The notes beneath the pieces were generated by a model. The model was not told the DNA's origin. It made no database searches and was given only the letters and a program-made list of their open reading frames with translations. Position numbers and translations under genes: made by a program. Positions 1 through 9,523 of a DNA stretch of 64,000 bases are shown here, in pieces; position 1 is the first letter of the stretch; each line of letters begins with the position of its first letter. Location of the stretch: the NCBI GenBank assembly GCA_016721945.1, contig JADKHC010000001.1, positions 62,001 through 126,000 of the forward strand. Reading direction: 5' to 3'. This stretch comes from Verrucomicrobiota bacterium (GTDB lineage: Bacteria; Verrucomicrobiota; Verrucomicrobiia; Opitutales; Opitutaceae).

Positions 1-1158
1 GGCCCTGTCGCCGGTTTGCGCGCGGTCACGCCGGTGCTCGATAAACTCGGGCACGAAACGGAGTTTCTGACAGTCGACGACCCCACCGATGGTTTTTTGC
101 AGAGCTGGGTCGGGCGCGTGCATGCCCTCGGTCCCGTGAAAAACCGCTATGCGTACTCGCCGCGTCTTCGTTCCTGGCTGGATAAAAATCTCAACCGCTA
201 CGACGCCGTCGTTGTTCATGGGTTGTGGCAGGACCTCGGTCGCACCGTCCACACAGCCTGCCAACGCTCCAGCACCCCGCCCTATTTTGTTTTTCCGCAC
301 GGCATGCTCGATCCGGGTTTGCGGAGAACGTATCCATTCCGCCATGTCAAAAAATGGCTCTACTGGCAACTGGTCGAACGCCGCGTGTTGCGAGATGCCC
401 GCGCTGTTCTCTTCACTTGTGAAGAAGAGCGGCGGCTCGCCCGCTTGGGTTTCTCCCGCTACGAATGCGCCGAGGAAGTCATCACCTACGGCGCGGCTGT
501 GCCCGACAATGGCGGCGGCGGTTTTGCCCAGGCCTGGCAAGCGCACTGCCCTTCCGCGACAGGACGCCGCTTCTGGTTATTTCTGGGGCGCGTGCATTCG
601 AAGAAAGGTGTCGACCTCCTGCTTAGTGCCTATGCTAAGGTTCGGCATGCAACGCCGGAAAATGGTCTTCAAAACTTTCCCGATCTGGTAATCGCCGGCC
701 CCTGCCTCGATGAAAGCTATCTCGCGGCATTGAAAAAAATCGCCGACACCGAAGCGATCACGCCTTTCGTGCATTGGGCAGGGATGCTGACAGGCGATGC
801 CAAATGGGGCGCCTTCCAGTCCGCCGAGGCCTTCATCCTCCCCTCGCATCAGGAAAATTTTGGCATAGCCGTCATCGAAGCACTGGCTTGCGGCCGACCC
901 GTTTTGATCAGCGACCGTGTCAACATCTGGCGTGAACTGGCCGAGGACGGCGCCGCATTCGTCGAACAGGATAACGACGCCGGCGTGATGCGTCTGCTCC
1001 AACGTTGGTTGTCGCTTCCGCCGAGCGAACGCCATTCGATGGCCGCCGCGGCCGTGCAATCGTTTAAGAAACGTTTCGAAATTTCCCACGCCGCCGAGAC
1101 TTTTGCTGCGCAACTCTCCAGCCTCATCGCCAATAAACGAACTACTCGGCAGCCCTAA
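1..1158 (+). CDS. Glycosyltransferase, GT4-like (5' end outside window)
   Basis: The reading frame is open from base 1, and the first residues (GPVAGLRAVTPVLDKLGHE) match the N-terminal Rossmann start of GT-B glycosyltransferases, so the true start lies to the left and the TTG at 16 is internal. The C-terminal half has the family pattern FLGRVHSKKGVDLLLSAY, then a nucleotide-sugar site with ILPSHQENFGIAVIEALACG, where the E-x7-E pair is expected. It probably transfers a sugar from a nucleotide donor during exopolysaccharide or lipopolysaccharide assembly at the cytoplasmic face. It sits 5 bp before a second glycosyltransferase and shares an operon with it. Donor and acceptor cannot be read from sequence. 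Confidence 0.9.
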   Translation, partial: GPVAGLRAVTPVLDKLGHETEFLTVDDPTDGFLQSWVGRVHALGPVKNRYAYSPRLRSWLDKNLNRYDAVVVHGLWQDLGRTVHTACQRSSTPPYFVFPHGMLDPGLRRTYPFRHVKKWLYWQLVERRVLRDARAVLFTCEEERRLARLGFSRYECAEEVITYGAAVPDNGGGGFAQAWQAHCPSATGRRFWLFLGRVHSKKGVDLLLSAYAKVRHATPENGLQNFPDLVIAGPCLDESYLAALKKIADTEAITPFVHWAGMLTGDAKWGAFQSAEAFILPSHQENFGIAVIEALACGRPVLISDRVNIWRELAEDGAAFVEQDNDAGVMRLLQRWLSLPPSERHSMAAAAVQSFKKRFEISHAAETFAAQLSSLIANKRTTRQP

Positions 1159-1163
1159 ACGAC

Positions 1164-2315
1164 ATGCGCATCACCATCGTCCAGGGTGCCTTTCTTCCCG
1201 TACCTCCACTGCTCGGCGGCGCGGTTGAAAAAGTCTGGTTCAACCTGGGGAAGGAATTCGCCCGCCGAGGCCACGACGTCATCCACCTGTCGCGCGCCTA
1301 CCAGGACCTGCCGAAAAACGAAACGCTCGACGGCGTTCATCATCGCCGCGTCTCCGGCTTTCCCTCGCCCGCCACCACTTCGCGACGGCTGCTGCTCGAT
1401 TTCTGGTATGCTTTGCGCGTGAGATCGCAGCTCCCGCCCGCAGATATCCTTGTAACGAATACATTCTGGTTGCCCGCCATCGAATATCGGCGCTCGCGTG
1501 GCCTTCGCTACGTACACGTCGCCCGCTACCCGAAGGGCCAGCTCAAACTCTATCGCGACGCGATTCTGCAAACCGTTTCCGAACCCATTCGCCAGGCTAT
1601 AATCGCCGAACGACCTCAAGCCGCAGACCGCGTACGCGTCATCGCTTATCCACTCGCCGAACGTTACCTCCGTCCCGAATTCCGCCCCGCCAGTCAGACC
1701 ATTCTCTACACCGGCCGGGTTCATCCGGAAAAAGGCGTACACCTGCTCGTCAAAGCCTTCTCCCATCTCTCGCCAGTCGATCGAGCTGGTTGGAAACTTC
1801 AAATCGTAGGGCCCAGCGAAATTGCCTGCGGCGGCGGCGGTGACGCTTACCTCGCGGAACTGCGCAATTCGGCCATCAGTGCCGGCGGTTGTGTTGAATT
1901 TACGGGTCGCATTTTCGACGAGACCCGACTGATCGAACACTACAACAACGCCAGTATCTTTGTTTATCCCTCGCTGGCGGAACGCGGCGAAACCTTCGGT
2001 CTCTCCGTGCTGGAAGCGATGGCAGCTGGTTGCGCACCGCTGGTCTCCGATCTTGCCTGCTTCAGCGATTTCATCCGGCCTGAAGTCAACGGCCAGGCCT
2101 TCGATCATCGCGCGCCCGATCCGGTAGGCACGCTGGTCGCCGCACTGGCCGCCATGATACGCGACCGTGAATCCACCCAACGGATACAGAAGGCCGCCTG
2201 GCTCACCGCGCGCGACTTCACGCTGCCAAAAATCGCCAGCCAATTCCTGAGTGACTTCGCCCAGCTCACCGGAAAAGATCCGTTCCCCGCCAATCCCGAC
2301 GCTGGCGCGCCGTGA
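1164..2315 (+). CDS. Glycosyltransferase, GT4-like
   Basis: 383 residues. The N-terminus MRITIVQGAFLPVPPLLGGA is the glycine-rich acceptor loop of GT-B enzymes. ILYTGRVHPEKGVHLLVKAF starts the donor domain, and FVYPSLAERGETFGLSVLEA holds the nucleotide-sugar-binding E-x7-E region. It follows the previous glycosyltransferase by 5 bp. Its TGA overlaps the GTG of the acetyltransferase (GTGA, 2312-2315), which suggests translational coupling. A role in building a surface polysaccharide repeat is inferred from family and neighbours; the specific linkage is unknown. Confidence 0.92.
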   Translation: MRITIVQGAFLPVPPLLGGAVEKVWFNLGKEFARRGHDVIHLSRAYQDLPKNETLDGVHHRRVSGFPSPATTSRRLLLDFWYALRVRSQLPPADILVTNTFWLPAIEYRRSRGLRYVHVARYPKGQLKLYRDAILQTVSEPIRQAIIAERPQAADRVRVIAYPLAERYLRPEFRPASQTILYTGRVHPEKGVHLLVKAFSHLSPVDRAGWKLQIVGPSEIACGGGGDAYLAELRNSAISAGGCVEFTGRIFDETRLIEHYNNASIFVYPSLAERGETFGLSVLEAMAAGCAPLVSDLACFSDFIRPEVNGQAFDHRAPDPVGTLVAALAAMIRDRESTQRIQKAAWLTARDFTLPKIASQFLSDFAQLTGKDPFPANPDAGAP

Positions 2316-2926
2316 CTGAACCGGTTATAACCGCCAATCTTCGCCAACCGATGAGCACCCCACAAAAAACCACCCACGTCCAGAACTCGCCCTACGAGTC
2401 GCCTTGGAGCCTGCGTGAGCGGATCGGGATGATGCTCTGGTCCGGCACCTGGACCTTGCTTTGCGCATGGACGCCCAAGCCGCTCAATCCCTGGCGCCTG
2501 CTCGTGCTCCGCGTTTTTGGCACCCAGATTTCCGGCACACCCTTCGTCCACGCCCGCGCCCGCATACAGATTCCTTGGAAACTCCGCCTCGCCCACCGCG
2601 CCTGCCTCGGCGACCGCGCCAACGCCTACACGCTCGGCGAGATCTCCATCGGCGAAGGAGCCACCATCGCGCAGGAGGCCTATCTTTGCACCGGTACGCA
2701 CGATTTCGCTTCCCCGGCGCTACCGTTGCAAACCACGCCCATCGTTGTCGGTAAGGACGTGTTCGTCGGCGCGCGCGCCTTCATTCTTCCCGGCGTCATT
2801 CTCGGAGATCGTTCGATTATCGGTGCCGGTGCTGTGGTGACAAAAAACGTCGAGGCCAACACCATCGTTGCAGGTAATCCGGCTAAAACCATCGGCACCC
2901 GCCTGCCCGCCTCTGAATCCCGCTAA
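2312..2926 (+). CDS. WcaF-like hexapeptide acetyltransferase
   Basis: 204 residues from GTG 2312; an in-frame ATG at 2351 is an alternative start. The segment PYESPWSLRERIGMMLW followed by PWRLLVLRVFGTQI is typical of the colanic-acid acetyltransferase WcaF group. The C-terminal half has imperfect hexapeptide repeats of a left-handed beta-helix (IGEGATIAQEAYL, VFVGARAFILPGVILGDRSIIGAGAVVTKNV split by turns) and ends with the family's VAGNPAK signature. The probable role is O-acetylation of a sugar in the polysaccharide made by the two preceding glycosyltransferases. The acceptor is unknown. Confidence 0.88.
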   Translation: MTEPVITANLRQPMSTPQKTTHVQNSPYESPWSLRERIGMMLWSGTWTLLCAWTPKPLNPWRLLVLRVFGTQISGTPFVHARARIQIPWKLRLAHRACLGDRANAYTLGEISIGEGATIAQEAYLCTGTHDFASPALPLQTTPIVVGKDVFVGARAFILPGVILGDRSIIGAGAVVTKNVEANTIVAGNPAKTIGTRLPASESR

Positions 2927-3022
2927 TGCCCCGTCGCATTGCAGATTTTCTTTTCTTCTAGCCTGCACCCATCCGGGAAATCCGTTCGACAAGCCAACGC
3001 CCCCGACTACGCTCGCCCAACC

Positions 3023-3259
3023 ATGAGCCAAACGAATCAAAAACTCGTCACCCCCACCAGCCTCGCCGTGGACGCCGTGCTCGTGATCGCGTTTTTTGGA
3101 TTCATATTTTCGATCGTGCGATCCCACGTACAGTCCCACGACCCAGTTATGATCACAATCTGGGCCGGACTGACTTCCGCGTGCATGAGCTGTGTCTTTT
3201 GGCTGGCCATCCAGATGTTCCGGGTGGTTTATCGAGCGCAAAAAGCATCCAAGAAATAA
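3023..3259 (+). CDS. Small membrane protein, two TM segments
   Basis: 78 residues starting at ATG 3023. The frame is open further upstream (to 2939), but the extra 28 residues look like intergenic translation, so the downstream ATG is preferred. Two hydrophobic stretches, about residues 15-32 (LAVDAVLVIAFFGFIFSIV) and 44-62, flank a short polar loop, and the C-terminus is basic (RAQKASKK). No family is recognised. It precedes mntR by 63 bp on the same strand; a functional link is not shown. Confidence 0.6.
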   Translation: MSQTNQKLVTPTSLAVDAVLVIAFFGFIFSIVRSHVQSHDPVMITIWAGLTSACMSCVFWLAIQMFRVVYRAQKASKK

Positions 3260-3322
3260 TCCCGGCCGCCAGCGGATTGCCGCTGTATCGTTTTAGGCCC
3301 GGGGTGATTTCTACTCTCAAAC

Positions 3323-3766
3323 GTGGCCGACGACATTCCTTCTCCCCTCCCGCGCACGACCGCCGCAGTCGAGGATTACCTCGAACGCATTCGTGAGCTC
3401 ATCCAGAAAAAAGGCTACGCGCGCGTCGTCGATATCGCCGCCGAGCTCAAGATTTCCCAAGCCAGCGTCACCACCATGGTCCAACGGCTCGATGCCGAAG
3501 GCCTCGTGAAATACGAAAAATATCGCGGCATGGTCCTGACCGGCGCCGGTGAGGAAGTGGCCCGCCGCATCGCTCATCGCCACGAGCTCCTAACCAGTTT
3601 CCTACGCCAACTCGGCCTCGACGAAACCGTGATCTCACGCGACGTCGAAGGCATGGAACACCACGTGAGCCCGGAGACATTTCGCGCCATCGAGTCACTG
3701 AGTAATTACCTCGAAAAGAACCCCGAAGTAGTAGCAAAAATTAGACCCTCCGGCACCACGGCCTGA
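3323..3766 (+). CDS. mntR: Manganese-responsive regulator, MntR (DtxR family)
   Basis: 147 residues from GTG 3323. It aligns without gaps to Bacillus MntR after a 10-residue N-terminal offset. The winged helix-turn-helix covers about residues 30-75 (VVDIAAELKISQASVTTMVQ, then KYRGMVLT). Metal ligands known from MntR are conserved: D18, E21, H87, E109, E112 and H113 (MntR D8, E11, H77, E99, E102, H103). It is the short form without the SH3-like domain of DtxR. With bound Mn(II) it should repress manganese uptake genes. No Mn transporter lies next to it here, so its targets are elsewhere or it regulates itself. Confidence 0.92.
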   Translation: MADDIPSPLPRTTAAVEDYLERIRELIQKKGYARVVDIAAELKISQASVTTMVQRLDAEGLVKYEKYRGMVLTGAGEEVARRIAHRHELLTSFLRQLGLDETVISRDVEGMEHHVSPETFRAIESLSNYLEKNPEVVAKIRPSGTTA

Positions 3767-3808
3767 GCGGGCTTTGATTCTCAGGCGAGCGTACGCGGCT
3801 GACGGTCC

Positions 3809-3955
3809 GCTAGAGCAGGTATATTAAAACTATGGCCGACAAATCTTGAGGCTTCGCCCTTAAACACAATCGGTTCGTTCCAGTGTTCCTGAGTTCCATA
3901 TTCAATACCATCTCCAGCCCCAGAACGGCTACAGCTTAACTGAAACTGCTCTAGC
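3809..3955. repeat. Inverted-repeat-bounded intergenic element (MITE-like)
   Basis: The 212-bp gap between mntR and tatC holds GCTAGAGCAG at 3809-3818 and its exact reverse complement CTGCTCTAGC at 3946-3955, bounding 147 bp. No protein is encoded. Inside, on the minus strand, bases 3875-3903 closely match 7887-7915 elsewhere in the window. The size and terminal repeats resemble a small non-autonomous element, but no target-site duplication is clear. Confidence 0.45.
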
Positions 3956-3978
3956 AGACGCGTTGCATCACTTGCCGA

Positions 3979-4776
3979 TCAGACCGCCGCTGCTTCACGC
4001 CGCTTTTGCACGCGTGCGCCCACGACAATCGCGAGTTCGAAGAGCACATAGAGCGGAATCGCGAACATCGTCTGCGTAAACGGATCCGGCGTCGGCGTGA
4101 CCACCGCTGCGATGATGAAAATGACCACGATCGCATGTTTCCGGTACTTCCGCAGCGTTTCCACTTTCATGACGCCGAGATGAATGAGCAGCACGATCAC
4201 GAGGGGAAATTCAAACGACAGGCCCACGCCGATCACCAGCCAGCCGAGCAAGCTGTAATAACTTCCCGCCGTCCAGCGTGCAGCAAAACCAAACATTTCG
4301 TTTAACTCAGCCGAAACCCGGATCGTGCTTGGCACCAGAAAACCGAAGCTAAAAGCCGAACCAATCGAAAAAAGCATAAGCGCTACCAAACACGCCGGCA
4401 CGATCAGCCGCTTCTCTTTTCGCGTGAGCGCAGGCGCGACAAATTGCCCAACAAAAAAGAAAACAAATGGCGATGCCGGCAGCAATGCGCCAAGACAGCA
4501 CAGCTGAATCATAACCGAGAACGCCTCCATGATCGAGTTGGTGCCCAGGTCCAGTGTCAGCTTGGGGAAACTCGCCTTCACCTGGTTCAAAGGCCACAGC
4601 AACGTGTCGTTGAACTCCTTAAGGAACACGCCGATCAGGACCGCAAAAATAACGTACACCACCGCGCACTTGATCAACGTCCAGCGGAGTTCCTCCAAAT
4701 GCTGGAAAAAGCCCATCGGCTTTTCCTGCAACTGGGCAACGGGCTCGTTTTCTTCTGGAAATTCTGGATAGGTCAC
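3979..4776 (-). CDS. tatC: Sec-independent protein translocase TatC
   Basis: 265 residues, the normal TatC length. The N-terminal cytoplasmic region PMGFFQHLEELRWTLIKCAV carries the conserved HLEELR motif that contacts twin-arginine signal peptides. About six hydrophobic segments follow, with the family's FEFPLV before TM5 and the C-terminal RKHAIVVIFIIAAVVTPTPDPFTQ. TatC is the receptor core of the Tat export machine for folded, often cofactor-bearing proteins. No tatA or tatB is adjacent. It is divergent from ppdK, with about 190 bp between the starts. Confidence 0.97.
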   Translation of the reverse strand: MTYPEFPEENEPVAQLQEKPMGFFQHLEELRWTLIKCAVVYVIFAVLIGVFLKEFNDTLLWPLNQVKASFPKLTLDLGTNSIMEAFSVMIQLCCLGALLPASPFVFFFVGQFVAPALTRKEKRLIVPACLVALMLFSIGSAFSFGFLVPSTIRVSAELNEMFGFAARWTAGSYYSLLGWLVIGVGLSFEFPLVIVLLIHLGVMKVETLRKYRKHAIVVIFIIAAVVTPTPDPFTQTMFAIPLYVLFELAIVVGARVQKRREAAAV

Positions 4777-4970
4777 GGACTTGGTGGAAACGCGATGTTG
4801 CGCATTCTCGCAACGAACGGAAGCGAGGAATTTGGGTGCGCATAATTAGCCCCAATCATGCCTCTCCAGACGTCGCTTTGCGCCGTTGACAGCTCCTGCG
4901 CGCCTGCGTAATCCGTTACCCTTTGCGCCAGAAACCCCCGTTCCTTTTTAAAGCAACTCATACGATACCC

Positions 4971-7760
4971 ATGCCTGTTAAAAAACCCGCCAAGAAATCC
5001 GCTCCGAAAGCGGTCGTCAAAAAATCCGCCGCAAAGGGCGTCAAATACGTTTACACGTGGGGAGCCGGCAAAGCCGACGGAGATGGCTCGATGAAGCCTC
5101 TCCTCGGCGGCAAGGGCGCCAACCTCGCCGAGATGACCCGCATCGGTTTGCCGGTGCCTCCTGGTTTTACCGTCACCACCGAAGTCTGTACCTATTTCTA
5201 CGCCAACAAGCGCACCTATCCGTCCTCGCTCCAGGCGCAGATGGAAGCCGGCGTCGCCAACATGGAAAAGATCATGGGCTACAAGTTCGGTGATTCCACC
5301 GGCTTCCCGCTCCTCGTCGCCGTCCGCTCGGGCGCCCGCGATTCCATGCCCGGCATGATGGACACCATCCTCAACCTCGGCCTCAACGACTCGACCGTGC
5401 TCGCCCTCGCCAGCGCGACCAAGAACGAGCGTTTCGCCTGGGATTGCTACCGCCGCTTCATCCAGATGTACGGTGACGTCGTCCTCGGTGTCCAGAAGCG
5501 CGAGAACGAAGATCACGAACCATTCGAGACCGCCATTCACGAGTTCAAGCACCAGAAATACCACGAAGACATCGAAGACTCGAAACTCACCGCCGCTGAC
5601 CAGCAGGAGCTAGTCGTCCGCTTCAAGGCACTCGTCAAAGAACGCACTGGAAAAGTTTTCCCGAACGATCCGTGGGACCAGCTCCGTGGTGCCGCTGGCG
5701 CTGTGTTCGGTTCCTGGATGAACGACCGCGCGATCGTCTATCGCCGCAAGTACAACATCCCGACCGAATGGGGCACCGCCGTTAACGTTCAGGCCATGGT
5801 CTACGGCAACACCGGTGATACCTCCGGCTCCGGCGTCGCGTTCACCCGCAATCCCGCCAACGGTATCAACGAATTCTACGGCGAATTCCTCGTCAACGCC
5901 CAGGGCGAAGACGTCGTCGCCGGCGTGCGCACACCCGAACCAGTTCTTAAGCTCAAGGACGTCATGCCGAAGTCCTACGCCGAACTCCTCAAGGTCCGCG
6001 CCCTCCTCGAAAAACATTTCAAGGACGTGCAGGACGTCGAGTTCACCATTCAGGAAGGCAAGCTGTTCATGCTCCAGACGCGCAACGGCAAGCGCACCGC
6101 CGCTGCCGCGCTGAAGTTCTCTGTCGATATGGTTAAGGAAAAGCTCATCGACTGGGAAACCGCCATTCTGCGCAACCCGGCCGACCAGCTCGACCAGCTC
6201 CTCGCCCCGATCTTCGATCTCGCCGAAGTCAAAAAAGCCAAAGTCATCGCCACCGGTCTTCCCGCCGGTCCAGGCGCCGCCACCGGCAAAGTTTATTTCA
6301 ACGCCGAGCGCGCCGTCGCTGCTGCTGCTCGCGGTGAAAAAGTTCTCCTCGTCCGCATCGAAACCTCGCCCGAGGATCTTCGCGGCATGATCGCCGCCGA
6401 AGGCATTCTCACCGCTCGCGGTGGTGTTTCTTCGCACGCCGCCCTCGTCGCCCGCCAGATGGGTAAAGTTTGTGTCTGTGGCGCCGCCGCCCTCCACATC
6501 GACTACGAACGCAAGACCATCAGCGCCTCCGGACAGACGTATGCAGAAGGTGAATACCTCTCGATCGACGGCACCGCTGGCACCGTTTACGCGGGCCAGA
6601 TCAAAGCCGCTCCTTCTGAAATCATCGCCGGCCTCATCTACGGCGACAAAGCCGCCCAGGCCACCGAGAAGTTCAAGAACTACGAGCAACTCATGAAGTG
6701 GTGCGCGAAGGCCACCAAGCTCCAAGTCCGAACCAATGCCGACACCCCAGAGCAGGCGCGCAACGCCGTCGCTTTCGGCGCGACCGGCATCGGCCTCACC
6801 CGCACCGAGCACATGTTCTTCGAAGGCGACCGCATCGACGCCATGCGCGAGATGATCCTCGCCGACAGCGTTGAAGCCCGCCAAGTCGCGCTCGTCAAAC
6901 TCCTCCCGTACCAACGCGACGACTTCTACGGAATCTTCAAAGCGCTCAAAGGCTTCCCCTCCACGATCCGCTTCCTCGATCCGCCGTTGCACGAGTTCCT
7001 CCCCCACGCGAAGGAACAGCAGATGGATCTCTCCCGCAAATTGAGCATCCCGGTCGAGCGCATCATGGGCCGTGTTCACGAGCTGCATGAGTTCAACCCG
7101 ATGCTCGGTTTCCGTGGCTGCCGTCTCGGCATCAAGTACCCCGAGATCACCGCCATGCAGGCCCGCGCCGTCTTCGAAGCCGCCGCTCAAGCCAACAAGG
7201 AAGGCCTCAAGGCCAAACCCGAAATCATGATCCCGCTCGTCGGCTTCAAGAAGGAACTCGATCTCCAGGTCGCGCTCGTTCACGAAGTCGCCAAAGCCGT
7301 CATGGCCGAAAAGAAGACGAAGATTAACTACTCGGTAGGTACCATGATCGAAGTCCCGCGCGGTGCCCTCACCGCCGACGAGATCGCGCAGACCGCCGAG
7401 TTCTTCAGCTTCGGAACCAACGATCTGACCCAAACCTGCCTCGGCATGTCACGTGACGACTCCGGCAGCTTCCTCGGCGCCTACACCGAAAACGAAATCG
7501 TGAAGAAGAACCCCTTCGCCTCGATCGACCAGACCGGTGTTGGCCAGCTGATCCAGATCGCGGTGGAAAAGGGCAACAAGACCCGCCCTGGAATCAAGCT
7601 CGGCATCTGCGGCGAACACGGTGGTGATCCAGACTCGGTGAAATTCTGTCACCGCGTCGGCCTGACCTACGTGAGCTGCTCGCCCTTCCGCGTACCGGTC
7701 GCCCGCCTCGCCGCCGCCCAAGCCGCGGTGGAAGAAGCCCGCGCCGCGAAGAAGAAGTAA
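4971..7760 (+). CDS. ppdK: Pyruvate, phosphate dikinase
   Basis: 929 residues from ATG 4971; a TTG at 4923 adds 16 residues of poor likelihood. PPDK interconverts pyruvate + ATP + Pi with PEP + AMP + PPi in the cytoplasm. The ATP-grasp domain begins with [20 protein letters not shown]. The swivelling domain holds the catalytic His in [15 protein letters not shown]. The C-terminal PEP/pyruvate barrel ends with [16 protein letters not shown], containing the proton-donor Cys. An unusual basic N-terminal extension of about 24 residues ([20 protein letters not shown]) resembles histone-H1-like tails and precedes the first domain residues (YVYTWG). Two terminators follow. A 607-codon open frame on the opposite strand is only a codon-bias shadow. 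Confidence 0.97.
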   Translation: MPVKKPAKKSAPKAVVKKSAAKGVKYVYTWGAGKADGDGSMKPLLGGKGANLAEMTRIGLPVPPGFTVTTEVCTYFYANKRTYPSSLQAQMEAGVANMEKIMGYKFGDSTGFPLLVAVRSGARDSMPGMMDTILNLGLNDSTVLALASATKNERFAWDCYRRFIQMYGDVVLGVQKRENEDHEPFETAIHEFKHQKYHEDIEDSKLTAADQQELVVRFKALVKERTGKVFPNDPWDQLRGAAGAVFGSWMNDRAIVYRRKYNIPTEWGTAVNVQAMVYGNTGDTSGSGVAFTRNPANGINEFYGEFLVNAQGEDVVAGVRTPEPVLKLKDVMPKSYAELLKVRALLEKHFKDVQDVEFTIQEGKLFMLQTRNGKRTAAAALKFSVDMVKEKLIDWETAILRNPADQLDQLLAPIFDLAEVKKAKVIATGLPAGPGAATGKVYFNAERAVAAAARGEKVLLVRIETSPEDLRGMIAAEGILTARGGVSSHAALVARQMGKVCVCGAAALHIDYERKTISASGQTYAEGEYLSIDGTAGTVYAGQIKAAPSEIIAGLIYGDKAAQATEKFKNYEQLMKWCAKATKLQVRTNADTPEQARNAVAFGATGIGLTRTEHMFFEGDRIDAMREMILADSVEARQVALVKLLPYQRDDFYGIFKALKGFPSTIRFLDPPLHEFLPHAKEQQMDLSRKLSIPVERIMGRVHELHEFNPMLGFRGCRLGIKYPEITAMQARAVFEAAAQANKEGLKAKPEIMIPLVGFKKELDLQVALVHEVAKAVMAEKKTKINYSVGTMIEVPRGALTADEIAQTAEFFSFGTNDLTQTCLGMSRDDSGSFLGAYTENEIVKKNPFASIDQTGVGQLIQIAVEKGNKTRPGIKLGICGEHGGDPDSVKFCHRVGLTYVSCSPFRVPVARLAAAQAAVEEARAAKKK

Positions 7761-7773
7761 GGTTTTAATGGAT

Positions 7774-7799
7774 ACGGCGCGTTAACAGTAACGCGCCGT
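7774..7799 (+). terminator. Hairpin after ppdK
   Basis: An 11-bp perfect stem, ACGGCGCGTTA (7774-7784) with TAACGCGCCGT (7789-7799), and a 4-nt loop lies 13 bp after the ppdK stop. A pyrimidine-rich tract (CATCTTTCTCTTTCC) follows instead of a pure T run, so it may act as a terminator or as a 3'-end stabiliser. Confidence 0.7.
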
Positions 7800-7822
7800 C
7801 ATCTTTCTCTTTCCTCTTTCTC
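7800..7822. repeat. Pyrimidine-rich dispersed repeat, copy 1
   Basis: 23 bases of C/T sequence (starting CATCTTTCTCTTTCC) between the two ppdK hairpins are identical to bases 26823-26845 after ctaD. Both copies are just downstream of a gene's 3' end. Confidence 0.6.
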
Positions 7823-7839
7823 GTTCTCTTTATCTCTCA

Positions 7840-7870
7840 GCCCCGCGCCTAAAAACCGCGGGGCTTTTTT
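7840..7870 (+). terminator. Rho-independent terminator after ppdK
   Basis: Stem GCCCCGCG (7840-7847) pairs with CGCGGGGC (7857-7864), with a 9-nt A-rich loop and six T residues (7865-7870). This is a canonical intrinsic terminator for ppdK. Confidence 0.85.
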
Positions 7871-8194
7871 GTGGCCTGAAGAATACGAATGTGGAACTCA
7901 GGAAGGCTGGAACGGATACAGACAAAAGGGGTTGACCCATGTTCGCCTGCAACGAGCTGTGCCGCCGATAACCTTAATTCCAGCAAGTATCCTTCATTCT
8001 GTTATTGCCCATTATCCTAAATCCCGCAGTTAAGGATCAAGGGATTGGTTTGGGGAGCCAGTGGTCGATATTGTTTGGGTTATTCCAACACGGCAGATTA
8101 AGGATAATCCGCCCTACCGGCGCTGCCGCGCCCAAGATTCCATTCCAAAGTTTCGCTTCTTGCGGGCCGGTTTTTGTGCCGATATAGGTAGGTT
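7871..8194. other. Intergenic gap with a repeat copy at 7887-7915
   Basis: 324 bases without a convincing gene. Bases 7887-7915 (GAATGTGGAACTCAGGAAGG...) match the reverse complement of 3875-3903 at nearly every position, marking a dispersed repeat. A 60-codon frame at 8005-8187 has no recognisable features and was not accepted. The rest, with relatively AT-rich stretches before 8195, presumably contains the promoter of the next gene, but no clear -35/-10 pair stands out. Confidence 0.5.
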
Positions 8195-9460
8195 GTGAGC
8201 ACCCAACTTGGCCTCATCGTCGTCAGCGCCTGCCTCGGCGCACTCATCGGCTTGATCCGTCAATGGAGCGAGCAGCGAGACAAACCGGGCGAAATGAATT
8301 TCGGCGGCGTTCGCACGTACACGCTTTGGTCACTGCTCGGCTGTCTCGCGTCGTATCTGACCGAGCACTACTCAACCGCCACCCTGCCCATCGCATTGTT
8401 TTTGATCGGCGGACATCTGACGATGATGCATTGGCGCGACGGACGTGACGGGCATCCCGGCAGCACGACGTTTGTCGCGGCATTGCTCACGTGCCTCGTC
8501 GGCGCGCTGGTCAACTGGGGTCATCAACAGATGGCCGTCCTCGTCGCCGCGCTCACTATGGTCACGCTGGGTAGCAAACAACCGCTGCATTCGTGGACGC
8601 GGCATTTCACCACCGAGGACATCCGTTCCGCACTGCAATTTGCTGCCATCTCCGGTGTCATTCTGCCGCTCGTGCCCGACAGCGCGCTGGGACCTTACGG
8701 CGCGTTCAATCCGTATTCCACCTGGCTGATGGTTGTGCTCATTTCCGGTCTCGGTTTCGTCGGCTACCTGCTCATGCGTCTACTCGGCGCGCAGGCCGGA
8801 ATCACCGTCACGGGCCTCGTCGGCGGACTCGCTTCCAGCACGGCCACGACCCTCACTTTCAGTCGACGCAGCAAAGACGAACCCGAGCTCTCCTCCAGTT
8901 ACGCCTTCGCCGTCGTGCTTGCGTGCACGGTCATGCTCGCCCGCGTCGGCGTGATGCTCGCCGCGATCAACGCCGATCTCGCGCGGGTGGTTGCGCTGCC
9001 CTTCGTCGCCATGGCGCTGCCCGGTGTCGGATTCGCAATCTGGCAATGGCGCACGCACCGCGCGCAGAGTTCAACCGAGACAACAGTCGAACCACCAAAA
9101 ATCCGCAATCCGCTCGGACTGGGCATGGCGATTAAGTTCGGCCTGCTCTACGCGCTGGTGGCTTTTCTGGTCAAAGCGGCAACGGCGATGCAGTTCACCG
9201 CCAGCCTGCTCCCGCTTAGCTTTTTCTCCGGTCTGACCGACATGGATGCGATCGCACTCCTCATGGCCAACAGTCTTCACGACGGCACCGTCGCCACCGA
9301 GCTCGCCGCAAAATGTGTGATCGTCGGCGCCATCGCAAATTCGATTATGAAAGGCGGCTTTGCGATCAGTCTTGGTTCACCGCAGCTCCGTCGCAAAGTC
9401 AGCATCGTCCTCGGCCTCACCGTCGCGGCGGGCGTGGCTTCGATGATTTTTCTGGTCTGA
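8195..9460 (+). CDS. MgtC/DUF4010-family membrane protein
   Basis: 421 residues from GTG 8195. The N-terminal part (ACLGALIGLIRQW ... GVRTYTLWSLLGCLAS ... TTFVAALLTCLVGALVNWG) has the small-residue-rich membrane pattern of MgtC/SapB proteins. The long C-terminal part with many hydrophobic segments (VTGLVGGLASSTATTLTFSR, then SFFSGLTDMDAIALLMA) matches DUF4010. Around ten membrane segments are expected. The family is in the inner membrane and its transport substrate is not established; I assign no substrate. It stands alone between ppdK and lipB. Confidence 0.85.
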   Translation: MSTQLGLIVVSACLGALIGLIRQWSEQRDKPGEMNFGGVRTYTLWSLLGCLASYLTEHYSTATLPIALFLIGGHLTMMHWRDGRDGHPGSTTFVAALLTCLVGALVNWGHQQMAVLVAALTMVTLGSKQPLHSWTRHFTTEDIRSALQFAAISGVILPLVPDSALGPYGAFNPYSTWLMVVLISGLGFVGYLLMRLLGAQAGITVTGLVGGLASSTATTLTFSRRSKDEPELSSSYAFAVVLACTVMLARVGVMLAAINADLARVVALPFVAMALPGVGFAIWQWRTHRAQSSTETTVEPPKIRNPLGLGMAIKFGLLYALVAFLVKAATAMQFTASLLPLSFFSGLTDMDAIALLMANSLHDGTVATELAAKCVIVGAIANSIMKGGFAISLGSPQLRRKVSIVLGLTVAAGVASMIFLV

Positions 9461-9523
9461 GCTGGCATCGGCCGGCAGACGCACCCGCTTGACGCGGCGT
9501 CCTTCACGATTACCTCTCGGTCC

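Noticed and set aside
2939..3022. Upstream extension of the small membrane protein
   Set aside because: The 28 extra residues look like untranslated leader; ATG 3023 gives a normal two-TM protein.
5610..7433. 607-codon frame opposite ppdK
   Set aside because: Complement shadow of a GC-rich, highly biased gene; no start context or family match, while ppdK is unmistakable.
8005..8187. 60-codon frame in the ppdK-DUF4010 gap
   Set aside because: No domain, no ribosome site, and it lies in repeat-bearing intergenic DNA.
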